NCBI RefSeq assembly: GCF_036499745.1
Contig: NZ_DASYDG010000041.1
Span: forward strand, 27,440-91,439
Direction: 5' to 3'
Source: Pinirhizobacter sp036499745
GTDB lineage: Bacteria > Pseudomonadota > Gammaproteobacteria > Xanthomonadales > Rhodanobacteraceae
Length of the DNA stretch: 64,000 nt
The position numbers and the translations under genes were made by a program. Below the pieces are notes generated by a model, which ran no database searches, was not told the DNA's origin, and worked only from the letters and a program-made list of their open reading frames with translations. Shown in pieces: positions 27,637 through 37,466 of this stretch; position 1 is the stretch's first letter, and every line of letters starts with the position of its first letter.

Positions 27637-29364
27637 ATGGCGTCGCAAATGCAACAGCAGTCGAACCTTGTCGGCCTTACCGGCATGGCACGTCGGCTGG
27701 TATCCGAAGGCGTGGTGCCGGAGGCCGATGTCCGCCAGGCCGTCATGGAGTCGGCGCAGCAGAAGGTTGCGCTGTCTTCCTGGCTGATCGATCGCAATCT
27801 GGTGGATAGCCTGAAGCTAACCCAGGTGGCCTCAGCCGAGTTCGGGATGCCGCTGATGGACGTGTCGGCGGTCGCCCCTGCCAACCTGCCACTGGGCCTG
27901 GTTACCGAAGCCCTGATCACCAAACATCAGGCCCTGCCCCTGTTCAAGCGCGGCAAGCGTCTGTTCGTGGGCATCGCCGACCCGATGCAGTCCCACGCCC
28001 TGGACGAGATCAAGTTCCACTCCAACCACATGGTGGAGCCGGTACTGGTGGAACGCGGACAGCTGCGCCGGGTGATCGAAAGTGCCCTAAATGCGCTAAA
28101 CGCGACCGTCCCCGCCTTCGATGATGCAGGCCTTGACGAACTCGCGCTGGAAGGCGGCGAGGGCGATGAGGAAATGACGGGCATCGATGCCACCGGCACG
28201 GACGATGGCCCGGTGGTGAAGTTCGTCAACAAGATCCTTGTGGATGCCATCAAGCGTGGCGCCTCGGACATCCATTTCGAGCCCTACGAAGCTAATTACC
28301 GCGTGCGTTTGCGTATGGATGGCATCCTGCGCCCCGTGGCCAGCCCGCCGGTAAAGCTCGGCAACCGAATTGCCTCGCGCCTAAAGGTGATGAGCGGCCT
28401 GGACATCGCCGAACGCCGTGTGCCGCAGGACGGCCGCATCAAGCTGAACCTGTCCAAGACCCGCGCCATCGACTTCCGAATGAGCACGCTACCCACCTTG
28501 TTCGGTGAAAAGATCGTGCTGCGCGTGCTGGACGGATCTTCCGCCAAGCTGGGCATCGATAAGCTTGGTTACGAGGAAGACCAGAAGAAGCTATACCTCG
28601 ATGCCATCGAGAAGCCCTACGGCATGGTGCTTGTCACCGGCCCCACCGGCTCCGGTAAAACAGTTTCGCTGTACACCGCTCTCAATATCCTCAATATCGA
28701 CGGGCGCAACATCTCAACCGCGGAAGACCCAGTCGAAATCCGCGTCGAGGGCATCAACCAGGTTCAGCAGAATGTGAAGCGCGGCATGACCTTCGCCGTA
28801 GCCCTTCGCTCGTTCCTGCGACAGGATCCGGACGTGATCATGGTCGGCGAAATCCGCGACCTGGAAACCGCCGAGATCGCGATCAAGGCTGCCCAGACGG
28901 GCCATATGGTGCTCTCCACCCTGCACACCAACGATGCCCCGCAGACCATCGCGCGACTGATGAACATGGGCATTGCGCCCTACAACATCACCTCGTCCGT
29001 CACCCTGATCATTGCCCAGCGCCTGGCGCGGCGCCTGCACGATTGCAAGAAACCCCAGGCCCTGCCACCGAAGATGTTGCTGGACGCCGGTTTCACCCAG
29101 GCGGATATCGACGCAGGCATGCAGATCTTCGAGCCCGTGGGCTGCGACCACTGCAACGACGGCTACAAGGGCCGCGTGGGCATCTACCAGGTCATGCCGA
29201 TGACCGAGGAGATCCAAGCCATCGTTCTTAATGGCGGCAATGCCATGCAGATTGCCGAAGTGGCCAAACGCACCGGCATCAACGACCTGCGCGCCTCCGC
29301 CCTGAAGAAGGTCAAGGACGGCATGACCAGCCTGGCCGAGATCGACCGCGTGACTAAAGATTGA
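27637..29364 (+). CDS. pilB: Type IV pilus extension ATPase PilB
   Basis: 575 residues, normal family length. N-terminal MshE/GSPII_E domain (about 20-170), then the secretion ATPase core: Walker A GPTGSGKT near 336, Asp box, Walker B with PDVIMVGEIRD, His box LSTLHTND. The zinc-binding Cys set (LHDCKKP and GCDHCNDGYKGR) is complete. It hydrolyses ATP at the inner-membrane base to drive pilin polymerisation with PilC. AGGGA lies five bases before the ATG. Followed by pilC, pilD and coaE, an order common in Gammaproteobacteria, but here separated from pilA by 11 kb. Confidence 0.98.
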   Translation: MASQMQQQSNLVGLTGMARRLVSEGVVPEADVRQAVMESAQQKVALSSWLIDRNLVDSLKLTQVASAEFGMPLMDVSAVAPANLPLGLVTEALITKHQALPLFKRGKRLFVGIADPMQSHALDEIKFHSNHMVEPVLVERGQLRRVIESALNALNATVPAFDDAGLDELALEGGEGDEEMTGIDATGTDDGPVVKFVNKILVDAIKRGASDIHFEPYEANYRVRLRMDGILRPVASPPVKLGNRIASRLKVMSGLDIAERRVPQDGRIKLNLSKTRAIDFRMSTLPTLFGEKIVLRVLDGSSAKLGIDKLGYEEDQKKLYLDAIEKPYGMVLVTGPTGSGKTVSLYTALNILNIDGRNISTAEDPVEIRVEGINQVQQNVKRGMTFAVALRSFLRQDPDVIMVGEIRDLETAEIAIKAAQTGHMVLSTLHTNDAPQTIARLMNMGIAPYNITSSVTLIIAQRLARRLHDCKKPQALPPKMLLDAGFTQADIDAGMQIFEPVGCDHCNDGYKGRVGIYQVMPMTEEIQAIVLNGGNAMQIAEVAKRTGINDLRASALKKVKDGMTSLAEIDRVTKD

Positions 29365-29495
29365 CGACTGCCAGCCGACCTAAAAAGTGTGCGCTGGCTT
29401 ACACTTGGCGCCGCAAACTTACGTACAATGGCCCGGCTTGCCCTCCCACGGGGGGAAGGGGTTGAAACAATGCTGTTTCCAGGGGGAGTTGGGCC

Positions 29496-30764
29496 ATGGC
29501 TACTGTAACTGCCATCAATAAGAATGCGCGGGCCATTGGCACTGCGCGCGCAAGTGTCGGCGCTCTTGTCATGTACGACTGGGTAGCTCTGGACAAGCGC
29601 GGCAAGCGCATGAAAGGCGAGATGCAGGCCAAGAACGCGGCGCTGGTGAAGGCTGAGCTCCGCCGTCAGGGCATGAACCCGCAGACGGTACGCGAGAAAT
29701 CAAAGCCTCTCTTCGGCTCCGCCGGCAAGGCCGTCAAGCCTCGCGAAGTGGCCATCTTCAGCCGCCAGATCGCCACCATGATGGCGGCCGGCATCCCGAT
29801 GGTGCAGTCGTTCGACATCATCGCGAACGGCCAGAAAAATCCCAGGATGAAGAACATCCTGATCGACGTGAAGCAGGCTATTGAAGGCGGTTCCTCGCTC
29901 AACGAAGCTCTGGCCCTTCATCCGGTGCAGTTCGACGAGCTCTATCGGAACCTGGTGCAAGCCGGCGAATCCGCCGGTGTGCTCGATTCGGTGCTCGACA
30001 CCGTCGCCACCTACAAGGAACGCACCGAGAGCATCAAGGCCAAGATCAAGAAGGCCCTGTTCTACCCGATCATGATCCTGGTGGTGGCGCTGTTGGTTAG
30101 CATGATCCTTCTGCTGTTCGTGGTGCCCGTGTTCGAAGACACGTTCAAGAACGCAGGCGCGGAACTTCCGGCACCCACCCAGATCGTGGTGTCTGCGTCC
30201 CGGTTTATGCAGAGCTACTGGTGGGTGGTGATCGGTGTCATCATCGGCTCCGTTTTCGCATTGATCACCCTGAAAAAGCGGTCGACCAAGTTCGCCCACT
30301 TCCTCGACCGCGTGTCTTTGAAGCTCCCCGTTATCGGGAACATCCTCCGTCAGTCTGCCATCGCCCGTTTTGCCCGTACCCTGGGCGTGACCTTCCGTGC
30401 CGGCGTGCCCCTGGTCGAAGCGCTCGATGCCGTTTCAGGCGCTACGGGTAGCGTCGTATATGCTGAAGCTGTCAAGCAAATGCGCGACGACATCGCCGTC
30501 GGCCATCAGCTGCAGATGGCAATGAACCAGACAGGCATATTCCCCTCCATGGTGGTGCAGATGACCGCCATCGGCGAAGAGTCCGGCTCACTGGACAACA
30601 TGCTCTTCAAAGTGGCCGAGTTCTACGAAGAAGAAGTGAGCAACGCGGTAGACACCCTGGCCAGCCTGCTCGAACCCATGATCATGGTGATCCTTGGCGT
30701 GCTAGTGGGCGGCATGGTGATCTCCCTCTACCTGCCCATCTTCAAGCTCGCCGGCACCGTCTAA
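29496..30764 (+). CDS. pilC: Type IV pilus inner-membrane platform protein PilC
   Basis: 422 residues. Two T2SF repeats (about 85-210 and 290-412) with the conserved FSRQIATMMAAGIPMVQS and FARTLGVTFRAGVPLVEA blocks, and three transmembrane helices near 190, 240 and 395. It couples PilB rotation to pilus assembly. GGGGGAG stands eight bases before the ATG. The 130 bases after pilB contain a TACAAT that could be a -10 box but lack a convincing -35. Confidence 0.98.
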   Translation: MATVTAINKNARAIGTARASVGALVMYDWVALDKRGKRMKGEMQAKNAALVKAELRRQGMNPQTVREKSKPLFGSAGKAVKPREVAIFSRQIATMMAAGIPMVQSFDIIANGQKNPRMKNILIDVKQAIEGGSSLNEALALHPVQFDELYRNLVQAGESAGVLDSVLDTVATYKERTESIKAKIKKALFYPIMILVVALLVSMILLLFVVPVFEDTFKNAGAELPAPTQIVVSASRFMQSYWWVVIGVIIGSVFALITLKKRSTKFAHFLDRVSLKLPVIGNILRQSAIARFARTLGVTFRAGVPLVEALDAVSGATGSVVYAEAVKQMRDDIAVGHQLQMAMNQTGIFPSMVVQMTAIGEESGSLDNMLFKVAEFYEEEVSNAVDTLASLLEPMIMVILGVLVGGMVISLYLPIFKLAGTV

Positions 30765-30843
30765 TCGCCATGCATGGGCCAGCCGGTTCCCGGTTGGCCC
30801 GTGCTGCGGTTACCCTTCTCGTTTCCGCCCACGGCTGCCCCGC

Positions 30844-31713
30844 GTGACCGAACTTCCGCTCGCCCTCTGGATCGCCATCGCCGGCCTACTCGGCCTCCTG
30901 GTCGGCAGCTTCCTCAACGTGGTGATCCTGCGTGTTCCCGAGCGCATGGCCGCCGCCTGGCGCATGGAAGCCCGGGAGATCCTGGACCTCCCCGCCGTCG
31001 ACGAACCCACGCCCCCGGGCATCGTGCGCGAACCATCACACTGTCCGCACTGCAAGCACCCGTTGGCCTGGTACGACAACGTCCCGCTTCTGGGCTGGCT
31101 GGCCCTGCGTGGGCGCTGCCGCTATTGCAAGGTGTCTATCTCCATCCAGTACCCACTGGTAGAAGCCATCACCGGCATCACCTCGGCCGTGGTGGTATGG
31201 CATTTCGGACCCACCATGGCCGCCGTAGCGGCGCTGGTGCTCACCTGGTTCCTGGTGGCAATGTCGGGCATCGACGCCCGCACGCAGCTCCTTCCCGACC
31301 AGATGAATTACCCGCTGCTCTGGCTGGGCCTGGCTCTCACCCTGGTGCCCGCCTGGCAGCCGGTGGCCGTGTCGCCTGGCAGCGCCATCGTCGGCGCCCT
31401 GATCGGCTACTTGAGCCTGTGGTCCATCTACTGGCTGTTCAAGCTCACCACCGGCAAGGAAGGCATGGGCCACGGCGACTTCAAGCTGCTGGCCGCCCTG
31501 GGCGCATGGATGGGGCCGGTCGCATTGCTGCCCATCGTGCTGCTGTCCTCGCTGGTCGGCGCCATCATCGGTGGCGGGTTGATCATCCTGGCCCGCCGCG
31601 GCCGCGAGGTGCCGATGCCTTTCGGCCCGTACATCGCCATTGCCGGCTGGGTATGGCTGGTGGCCGGGGATAAACTGCTTGCCGCTTACATGAGTTTCGC
31701 CGGGCTGCATTAG
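30844..31713 (+). CDS. pilD: Prepilin peptidase / N-methyltransferase PilD
   Basis: 289 residues from GTG 30844. N-terminal LVGSFLNVVILR, the zinc-binding CPHC...CRYC quartet (about 62-100), and the aspartyl protease residues in GIDARTQLLPDQ and GMGHGDFKLL. Eight hydrophobic helices. It cleaves the leader of both pilins in this window before Phe1 and methylates that residue; it may also serve type II secretion pseudopilins. The stop TAG is two bases before the coaE ATG. Confidence 0.98.
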   Translation: MTELPLALWIAIAGLLGLLVGSFLNVVILRVPERMAAAWRMEAREILDLPAVDEPTPPGIVREPSHCPHCKHPLAWYDNVPLLGWLALRGRCRYCKVSISIQYPLVEAITGITSAVVVWHFGPTMAAVAALVLTWFLVAMSGIDARTQLLPDQMNYPLLWLGLALTLVPAWQPVAVSPGSAIVGALIGYLSLWSIYWLFKLTTGKEGMGHGDFKLLAALGAWMGPVALLPIVLLSSLVGAIIGGGLIILARRGREVPMPFGPYIAIAGWVWLVAGDKLLAAYMSFAGLH

Positions 31714-31715
31714 CC

Positions 31716-32333
31716 ATGCTGGAAGGCCATTACGTCGTGGGTTTGACCGGTGGCGTTGCCGCCGGCAAGAGTGCCGTGGAGCGTCGCTTCACGGCGCTGG
31801 GGGTCGGCGTGCACGACGCCGACCGCGCGGCGCGCGCGGTGGTGGAGCCCGGCACGGAAGGGCTTGCCGAGATCGCCTCGGCGTTTGGCCCCGATGTGCT
31901 GGATAACGATGGCGCCCTCGATCGCGCCGCCATGCGCCGGCGCATCTTCGAAGACCCCTCGGCACGCAAGCGCCTGGAAGCCATCGTGCATCCGCGCGTA
32001 CGCCAATGGACGATGGATCACGTGCGCGCCGATACCAGCCCTTACTGCATCGTGGCCATTCCCCTGCTGGTGGAGAACCTCCAGCACTACGCATGGCTCG
32101 ATCGCATCCTGGTGGTGGATGCATCGGTGGACACCCAATTGGCGCGGCTCACCCTGCGCGACGGTATCGACGACACCCTCGCCCGCCGAATGGTGGCCAA
32201 CCAATCCACGCGTGAAGAACGACTGTCCATCGCGACCGACGTCATCCACAACGACGGCCCGGAAGCTGCCCTGGATGATGCGGTGACGAACCTCCACCGA
32301 CAGTACCTTTCCTTCGCCAGCCACCACGGCTGA
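31716..32333 (+). CDS. coaE: Dephospho-CoA kinase
   Basis: 205 residues. P-loop GLTGGVAAGKS (residues 9-19), DADRAAR and the VEPGTEG segment, HPRVRQWT, IPLLVEN: all CoaE signatures. It phosphorylates dephospho-CoA in the last step of CoA synthesis. Two bases after pilD, as in many Gammaproteobacteria, so it is likely read through from the pil operon. A short GCCCC/GGGGC hairpin lies just downstream without a T-tract. Confidence 0.97.
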   Translation: MLEGHYVVGLTGGVAAGKSAVERRFTALGVGVHDADRAARAVVEPGTEGLAEIASAFGPDVLDNDGALDRAAMRRRIFEDPSARKRLEAIVHPRVRQWTMDHVRADTSPYCIVAIPLLVENLQHYAWLDRILVVDASVDTQLARLTLRDGIDDTLARRMVANQSTREERLSIATDVIHNDGPEAALDDAVTNLHRQYLSFASHHG

Positions 32334-32440
32334 CCCGGAACATCAGCCCCAATGTGGGGGCAGGATTACACCATCTGGCAGACTGCCCGTTTCATCCATG
32401 CGGGAGTAGATTCAGGCCATATCCAAGCCGGAATCGCATC

Positions 32441-32824
32441 ATGCATCGTCGGTTGCTGTGGATACCCGCCATCTGCCTGGTCGTGGCGACCACCGCCCAG
32501 GCTGAAGGCATCGTGTTGCAGGCCTCGGCAATCCACTGGTCGGTCGTGGTGCGGGACGAAGGCAACGCCCTGCCTGTTCTGCTCAAATGGGGCAGCGGCT
32601 CATACAACGCCCGCGGCGCCATGCAGCGCGGGGACGATGGCGTTAGCCTGCACGGAACGCTGAAGATCAGCGGCCGCGAAAAACCCATCGACATCCGGCT
32701 GGTGCGTCATGGCTGCTTCGTCGCCGGCCAGTCCCACCAGTGGGACGTCTATATCACGGTGCAGGGCGAGACGACCTTCGAACCGGGTTGCGGCGACTAT
32801 CGCGAAGTTAAGCCTCAGCCCTGA
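32441..32824 (+). CDS. Small secreted protein of unknown function
   Basis: 127 residues from ATG 32441, where a clean signal peptide begins (MHRRLLWIP, hydrophobic core, cut after AQA near 23). A longer frame from 32354 would bury that signal. The mature part looks beta-rich with two Cys (HGCFVAG and EPGCGDY) that may pair in the periplasm. I recognise no family. Its last ten bases overlap the end of the convergent membrane-protein gene. Confidence 0.65.
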   Translation: MHRRLLWIPAICLVVATTAQAEGIVLQASAIHWSVVVRDEGNALPVLLKWGSGSYNARGAMQRGDDGVSLHGTLKISGREKPIDIRLVRHGCFVAGQSHQWDVYITVQGETTFEPGCGDYREVKPQP

Positions 32825-33447
32825 TTACCGAGCCCAGTCCTGCTCTCGAACACCGCCAGGATATAACCGTCGATCACCCGGGCCTCCGGATCACCGAATT
32901 CCCTGCGCGCGATTTGCCTACCGAGATAGTCCACAAGATCTTTGCGCGCCTCGGCATCGCGGGCGGCAAGTTCTTTGGCGCTTTCGTATCGCCCGGTGAC
33001 CACTGCCAGGCTATCGATCTGCGCCGGCACCGGATGGGATTGCACCCTTTGCCTGCGCTCGAATACGGCGGGTGACGTGTCGGCCACCGCACGGAGCCAT
33101 CGGGCACTGATACCTTCTCGACTGACACGACGATGCCGCGAGAAGTAAACCAGGCACGCCGCCACCGCGAACAACGCCACCACGACACCGGCATCCAGCA
33201 CCCGCCCGTCCGCATCATGGAACCGTTGCCAGGCCACGAATGCCGCGAACCCCCCGAATACCAACGCACCGATCAGGCAGACACTCACCCAGATAAACGT
33301 CCACGCCATCGCCAGCCCACGCTCGCCAGGCTCCGGCGACGCGCGATGTTTCCGCGCCCGGTCGAGGTAAAGCATCAACGTCAACGCCAACGCGATACCG
33401 AAGACCGGCGCGACGATTTCAAAGGCGAGGCGGATGGGTGGCGACAT
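32815..33447 (-). CDS. Inner-membrane protein of unknown function
   Basis: 210 residues. Three hydrophobic helices (about 8-28, 45-72 and 82-102) followed by a basic, mainly hydrophilic C-terminal half with helical patterns (SAKELAARDAEARKDL). No catalytic motif or known domain is recognised. Transcribed convergently to the small secreted protein gene. The 165 bases upstream (33448-33611) hold nothing recognisable. Confidence 0.65.
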   Translation of the reverse strand: MSPPIRLAFEIVAPVFGIALALTLMLYLDRARKHRASPEPGERGLAMAWTFIWVSVCLIGALVFGGFAAFVAWQRFHDADGRVLDAGVVVALFAVAACLVYFSRHRRVSREGISARWLRAVADTSPAVFERRQRVQSHPVPAQIDSLAVVTGRYESAKELAARDAEARKDLVDYLGRQIARREFGDPEARVIDGYILAVFESRTGLGNQG

Positions 33448-33611
33448 GGGAACTATGTCCGCATCACTGGATGCGTTGCATGGCCACCCGTCGCGGCATG
33501 TGCTGCGTCGTCTACATGACTCATGGATGGCATCTCCCCTGTGAAGGGATTATGCATCGAAAGCAACCGAAGGCAATCAGGGCCGAAGTCGAACGCCGGT
33601 CCCGGACAGAA

Positions 33612-34148
33612 CTACATCCGCACAGGCCCCGCCTGATGGCACTTGGCCAGTTCCTGGCGCGCATTGGCAGCACCGGCCTCATCCTGCGCCTGCAGCCGCA
33701 TCTCCACCACCGTTTGCCAATTACGTGCACACAGGCTGCCGAGCTTGGGGCCGATCTCGTACGAATGGCGGGCGAGTTTCTCCGCGTCCTTGTAGTCACG
33801 CTGGCGGACATAGATCTCAGCGCGGTCCTGCAGCAGATCGGGGGCGTCGCCGGCGATCTTCAGGGCTGAATCGAGCTTGGCGCCGGCGGCGTCGTACTGC
33901 TGGGCCCGCTCGTCGGCGGAAGCCGCATCCTGCAGGCCCGTCACACCCGGATCACGCAGCGGGGCCACTTCGATGGCCGATTTATCCCGCTCACCGGCGG
34001 CGCGGATCTGCGCCACGATGTCGTAGGTGGGCGCCGGCGCCTTGGTCGACTGGTTGGACGGCGGGCTGGGCTGGGTGCAGGCAGCGAGCGCAAGTACGGC
34101 GATCGTGGCCCCAACGTAGGGCAAACGTACGGCAAAAGCTCGGAACAT
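33612..34148 (-). CDS. TPR-like lipoprotein next to PBP1b
   Basis: 178 residues from ATG 34148, two bases after the mrcB stop; the longer frame overlaps mrcB. Lipobox LALAAC with Cys about residue 24, then a Pro/Ser/Thr linker. Helices at about 75-170 form tetratricopeptide-like pairs (AGAKLDSALKIAGDAPDLLQ, YKDAEKLARHSYEIGP). The tight link to PBP1b suggests an envelope partner, in the position where Pseudomonas-type bacteria use LpoP, a lipoprotein activator of PBP1b with TPRs. Functional equivalence is inference. Confidence 0.8.
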   Translation of the reverse strand: MFRAFAVRLPYVGATIAVLALAACTQPSPPSNQSTKAPAPTYDIVAQIRAAGERDKSAIEVAPLRDPGVTGLQDAASADERAQQYDAAGAKLDSALKIAGDAPDLLQDRAEIYVRQRDYKDAEKLARHSYEIGPKLGSLCARNWQTVVEMRLQAQDEAGAANARQELAKCHQAGPVRM

Positions 34149-34150
34149 GG

Positions 34151-36502
34151 TCAATCCGTAATGGGGGCTGTAGTGGAAGAAGCAGGCGCGTTGCCGTCGC
34201 CGCTGCCAAACATACCTCTGAACTGCTGCCAGAAGCATCCCTCCTGCTGTTCAGGCTGGTAGCCGGCCGCGAAGGGAAGCTGGCGGGCGCCCTGGCAGCT
34301 GGGGTCGGTACGCTTGCCGGTGGAGGGGTCGATCCACCCCAGCTCCAGGCCTTCAGCCAGGGTGGTCGACAGTGGACGGGTAGGCAGTTTGCGGAAAAGC
34401 TCGGCCCATACCTTCAGGCTGCCGGTGGCGCCGTACAGGCCTGTCGGCTTGTTATCGTCGCGGCCCATCCATATCACGGCCAGGTGCTCGCCAGTGAAGC
34501 CGGCGAACCAGCTGTCACGCTGGCTGTCGGAGGTACCCGTCTTGCCGGCCGCGTGCAGCCAGCTTAGCCCCGAGTTGCCGATGGCACGTGCGGTGCCCCG
34601 GCTGACCACCTGCTGCATGGCCCAGGTCACCAGGCGCGTGGCGGACTGGTATTCACCCTTGCCGGGTTTCACCTCATAGCGCTTGATCGTTTTGCCCTGG
34701 GCGTCCAGCACGCCGCGTACGGCGACGAGCGGCAAGGCATGGCCGTCGGCGGCAATGTACTGGTACAGCTGCGCCACCTGGAATGGGGAAAGATCCACCG
34801 CGCCCAGCAGCAGCGACGGACTGGGGTTGACGTTCTCCAGCCCGAACGATTCCAGGAACGCCTTGATGCGCGGCACACCCACTTCCAGCCCCAGGTGCAC
34901 CGTCGCCAGGTTCCACGAATTGGCCAGCGCGTCGATCATCGGTACCTGGCCGTGTATTTCCCTGTCGTCGTTCTTCGGTGTCCACGGCGTGCCGTCGGGC
35001 TGGCGGATGTTCACCGGCGTGTCGTCCAGCGTGCTGCCCAGCGACCAGCGCTGCGGATCGGCCAGCGCCACCATGTATACGAAGGGCTTTACCAGCGAGC
35101 CGATCGGCCGACGCGCATCCAGTGCACGGTTGAAGCCCTGGTCGCCGGGGTCGCGGCTGCCGACCACGGCCAGCACGCTGCCGGTAGCCACGTCCGTCAC
35201 CACGGCAGCGCCCTGCGCCGCGGCGCCACGCTTGCCCAGGCCGTCCATGGTGGAGAGCAGCGACTGCTCGGTGTAGAGCTGGGCGGCGGGATCGAGCGTG
35301 GTGAAGATCGACAGGCTGCCGTCGCGCAGGGCGTTCTCGTCGAAGTCGGCGGTGATCTGCGTGCGCACCAGCTGCATGAATGCCGGGAATCGGTTGTGCG
35401 GCAACTGCGCGTTGCCGGCCAGCCCCAGAGGCGCGGATTGTGCGGCGAGGAAAGCCGCATCGCTAAGCAGGCCCGTATCGCGGAACTGCTGCAACACCAG
35501 GTTGCGGCGGGCGATGGCGCGGTCGGGGTATCGGCGCGGGTCGTAGTAACTCGGGCCTTTCACCAGGCCCACCAAAAGAGCGACCTCCTGCGGGCGGAGG
35601 TCTTCCATGCGGCGACCGAAGTAGAATTCTGCGCCCGCGGCGAAACCGTGCACGGCCTGATCGCCCTGCTGTCCCAGGAAAACCTCGTTGATGTAGGCCT
35701 CAAGGATGCGGCTCTTGTCGTAGTGCATCTCGATCAGCACCGACAGGATCGCCTCGTTGAGCTTGCGCATGATGTTCTGGCTGCGGTCCAGGAACAGGTT
35801 GCGCACCAGCTGCTGGGTAAGCGTGGAACCGCCCTGCACCGTGTGGCCGGCGCGCAGGTTGGCGAACGACGCACGCAGGATGGCGGAGAAATCCAGGCCG
35901 AAGTGATGCTTGAAGTCGCGGTCTTCCACCGCCTGCAGGCCGCTGATCAAGAGCGGAGGCACATCGCCCAGGCGCACGATGCGGCGCTCCTCGGCATGTG
36001 CACCGTACAGGGTGGCGATGCGCGCGGGGTCCAGATGGGTGCCATCCAGCGGCTTGCCGGTACCCATGTCGGTGATCGAATCCACCTGGCCCTGCGACAG
36101 CACCACGCGGACGCGATGGGCGATCTCGCCGCCGTCCGGCCCGGCATAGCCGCGCGAGGCGATCACATAGGTCGAACCATTACGGGCGAATGTTCCCGGT
36201 ACCTGGCCCTTGCCGTCGTTCGAGTACCCGGCGAAGGTAAGCTCCAGCTCCAGCGCCGCCGGTTTCATCGCTGTGTCCTGGGCCAGCGGAAGCGGCCGCG
36301 CGTACACGCGCGTGGGCACGGCGAACACCAGGTCGTTGAATTGCTCCTGCACGCGGGAATTGAGCACCAGCGTGTATGGCAGCAGGAAGCCGAAGATCAG
36401 GCCCAGCACGATGTAGACGGGAATGCGGATCCAGGGCCAGATCGCGCGAAACAGGGCACCAAGTCGGGAAAAGAAAGCCAAGGCAGGATGTTCCTCTTTC
36501 AA
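34151..36502 (-). CDS. mrcB: Bifunctional penicillin-binding protein 1B
   Basis: 783 residues. Single N-terminal TM helix (about 22-45), UB2H-like domain, then GT51 glycosyltransferase with catalytic Glu193 in AVEDRDFKHH and GGSTLTQQLVRN. The transpeptidase has Ser469-LVK, the SxN motif in LANSWNLA and KTGTS. It polymerises and crosslinks peptidoglycan at the periplasmic face. All active-site motifs are intact and length fits the family. Followed two bases later by a TPR-like lipoprotein gene, a likely LpoP-type partner. Confidence 0.97.
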   Translation of the reverse strand: MKEEHPALAFFSRLGALFRAIWPWIRIPVYIVLGLIFGFLLPYTLVLNSRVQEQFNDLVFAVPTRVYARPLPLAQDTAMKPAALELELTFAGYSNDGKGQVPGTFARNGSTYVIASRGYAGPDGGEIAHRVRVVLSQGQVDSITDMGTGKPLDGTHLDPARIATLYGAHAEERRIVRLGDVPPLLISGLQAVEDRDFKHHFGLDFSAILRASFANLRAGHTVQGGSTLTQQLVRNLFLDRSQNIMRKLNEAILSVLIEMHYDKSRILEAYINEVFLGQQGDQAVHGFAAGAEFYFGRRMEDLRPQEVALLVGLVKGPSYYDPRRYPDRAIARRNLVLQQFRDTGLLSDAAFLAAQSAPLGLAGNAQLPHNRFPAFMQLVRTQITADFDENALRDGSLSIFTTLDPAAQLYTEQSLLSTMDGLGKRGAAAQGAAVVTDVATGSVLAVVGSRDPGDQGFNRALDARRPIGSLVKPFVYMVALADPQRWSLGSTLDDTPVNIRQPDGTPWTPKNDDREIHGQVPMIDALANSWNLATVHLGLEVGVPRIKAFLESFGLENVNPSPSLLLGAVDLSPFQVAQLYQYIAADGHALPLVAVRGVLDAQGKTIKRYEVKPGKGEYQSATRLVTWAMQQVVSRGTARAIGNSGLSWLHAAGKTGTSDSQRDSWFAGFTGEHLAVIWMGRDDNKPTGLYGATGSLKVWAELFRKLPTRPLSTTLAEGLELGWIDPSTGKRTDPSCQGARQLPFAAGYQPEQQEGCFWQQFRGMFGSGDGNAPASSTTAPITD

Positions 36503-36581
36503 TGTACCGGCCGATCATAGACAGGGCAGACCGGCAGGGATCTGAACGAAGGGTGGCCGCCGGGTGGCGTGCGGGGGTATT

Positions 36582-37466
36582 TCACCCGGGCGGACACGCC
36601 GTGGCGCGCCCACGGATGCCATCAGCCAGGCCCTTGAGCATGGCGCGCGCATTGCGCCAGCGCGGGCCCACCAGCAGCGCGAAAATCAGGAACTTCACCG
36701 GCAATCGCAGGAGGTCCTGCGCCACCCAGGTGCGCGGCACGTGCGGCATTCGGTACAACAGCACGCGGTTGCGCATGATGTAGTACAGCCGTGTAGGCCC
36801 ATGCACCACCACATGGCCCAGGCCCAGCACGCCGCGACGCCCATCGCCCAGGCGATGGCCCATGCGCGCCTCGGGTACCCCAAGCAAGGCATACCCCGCG
36901 GCATGCGCACGGCAGGACCATTCCAGGTCGACATTGTCGATGAACAGCGTGGTGTCCATCTCTCCCACGGCATCAAGTACGGCCAGCGGTATCAACGAGC
37001 CAGAACTGATCAGGAAGTCACAAGGCACCGGGGCGCCGCGCTCTGCGATGATCTTTCGGTTCAGAGGAAATCCGAACTGGACGAAGGGTGCGACGTGGTT
37101 TTCGCGGACATCCTGGAACACCGGACCCACCGCTGCGATGGGCGTGCCGGCACTCGCTCCGTCGAGCGCGCGGATCAACGACTGGACCATGCCGGGCTTG
37201 GGTTCGCTGTCCTGGTCCAGCAGCAGCACCGTGTCGAAGCCACCCGCGCGTGCAAACGCGATGCCTACGTTGAAGCCTGCGGCAAGTCCCACGTTGACCG
37301 GCTGTGCGAGCAGCGTCACGCCATCGCGTGCCGCCAATCGGGTGCCGCCGTTGTCGACCACCACCAGATGTGACACCTGCGGCCCCGCCGCATTGACCAG
37401 GCGTTGCAGCATCTCGGTGTCCGGATGCCAGGTAACGACGATGGCGCAGACGCGGCGATCGCTCAC
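36582..37466 (-). CDS. Family 2 glycosyltransferase (rhamnosyltransferase-like)
   Basis: 294 residues from GTG 37466, whose G-TGA overlaps the upstream epimerase stop; the longer frame upstream is a shadow of that gene. CAIVVTWHPD, LVVVDNGGTR, NVGLAAGFNVG, LLLDQDSEPK and LFIDNVDLEW closely follow the island enzyme at 20320-21288, so the two are paralogues. This copy has the high-GC composition of the core chromosome. It forms a three-gene unit with an epimerase and a TPR protein. Confidence 0.9.
   Translation of the reverse strand: MSDRRVCAIVVTWHPDTEMLQRLVNAAGPQVSHLVVVDNGGTRLAARDGVTLLAQPVNVGLAAGFNVGIAFARAGGFDTVLLLDQDSEPKPGMVQSLIRALDGASAGTPIAAVGPVFQDVRENHVAPFVQFGFPLNRKIIAERGAPVPCDFLISSGSLIPLAVLDAVGEMDTTLFIDNVDLEWSCRAHAAGYALLGVPEARMGHRLGDGRRGVLGLGHVVVHGPTRLYYIMRNRVLLYRMPHVPRTWVAQDLLRLPVKFLIFALLVGPRWRNARAMLKGLADGIRGRATACPPG

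Noticed and set aside
32340..32365. GCCCC/GGGGC hairpin after coaE as terminator
   Set aside because: No T-tract and a stem of only five pairs.
34739..36520. 593-codon plus-strand frame opposite mrcB
   Set aside because: Low-complexity His/Arg/Gln-rich shadow of PBP1b.
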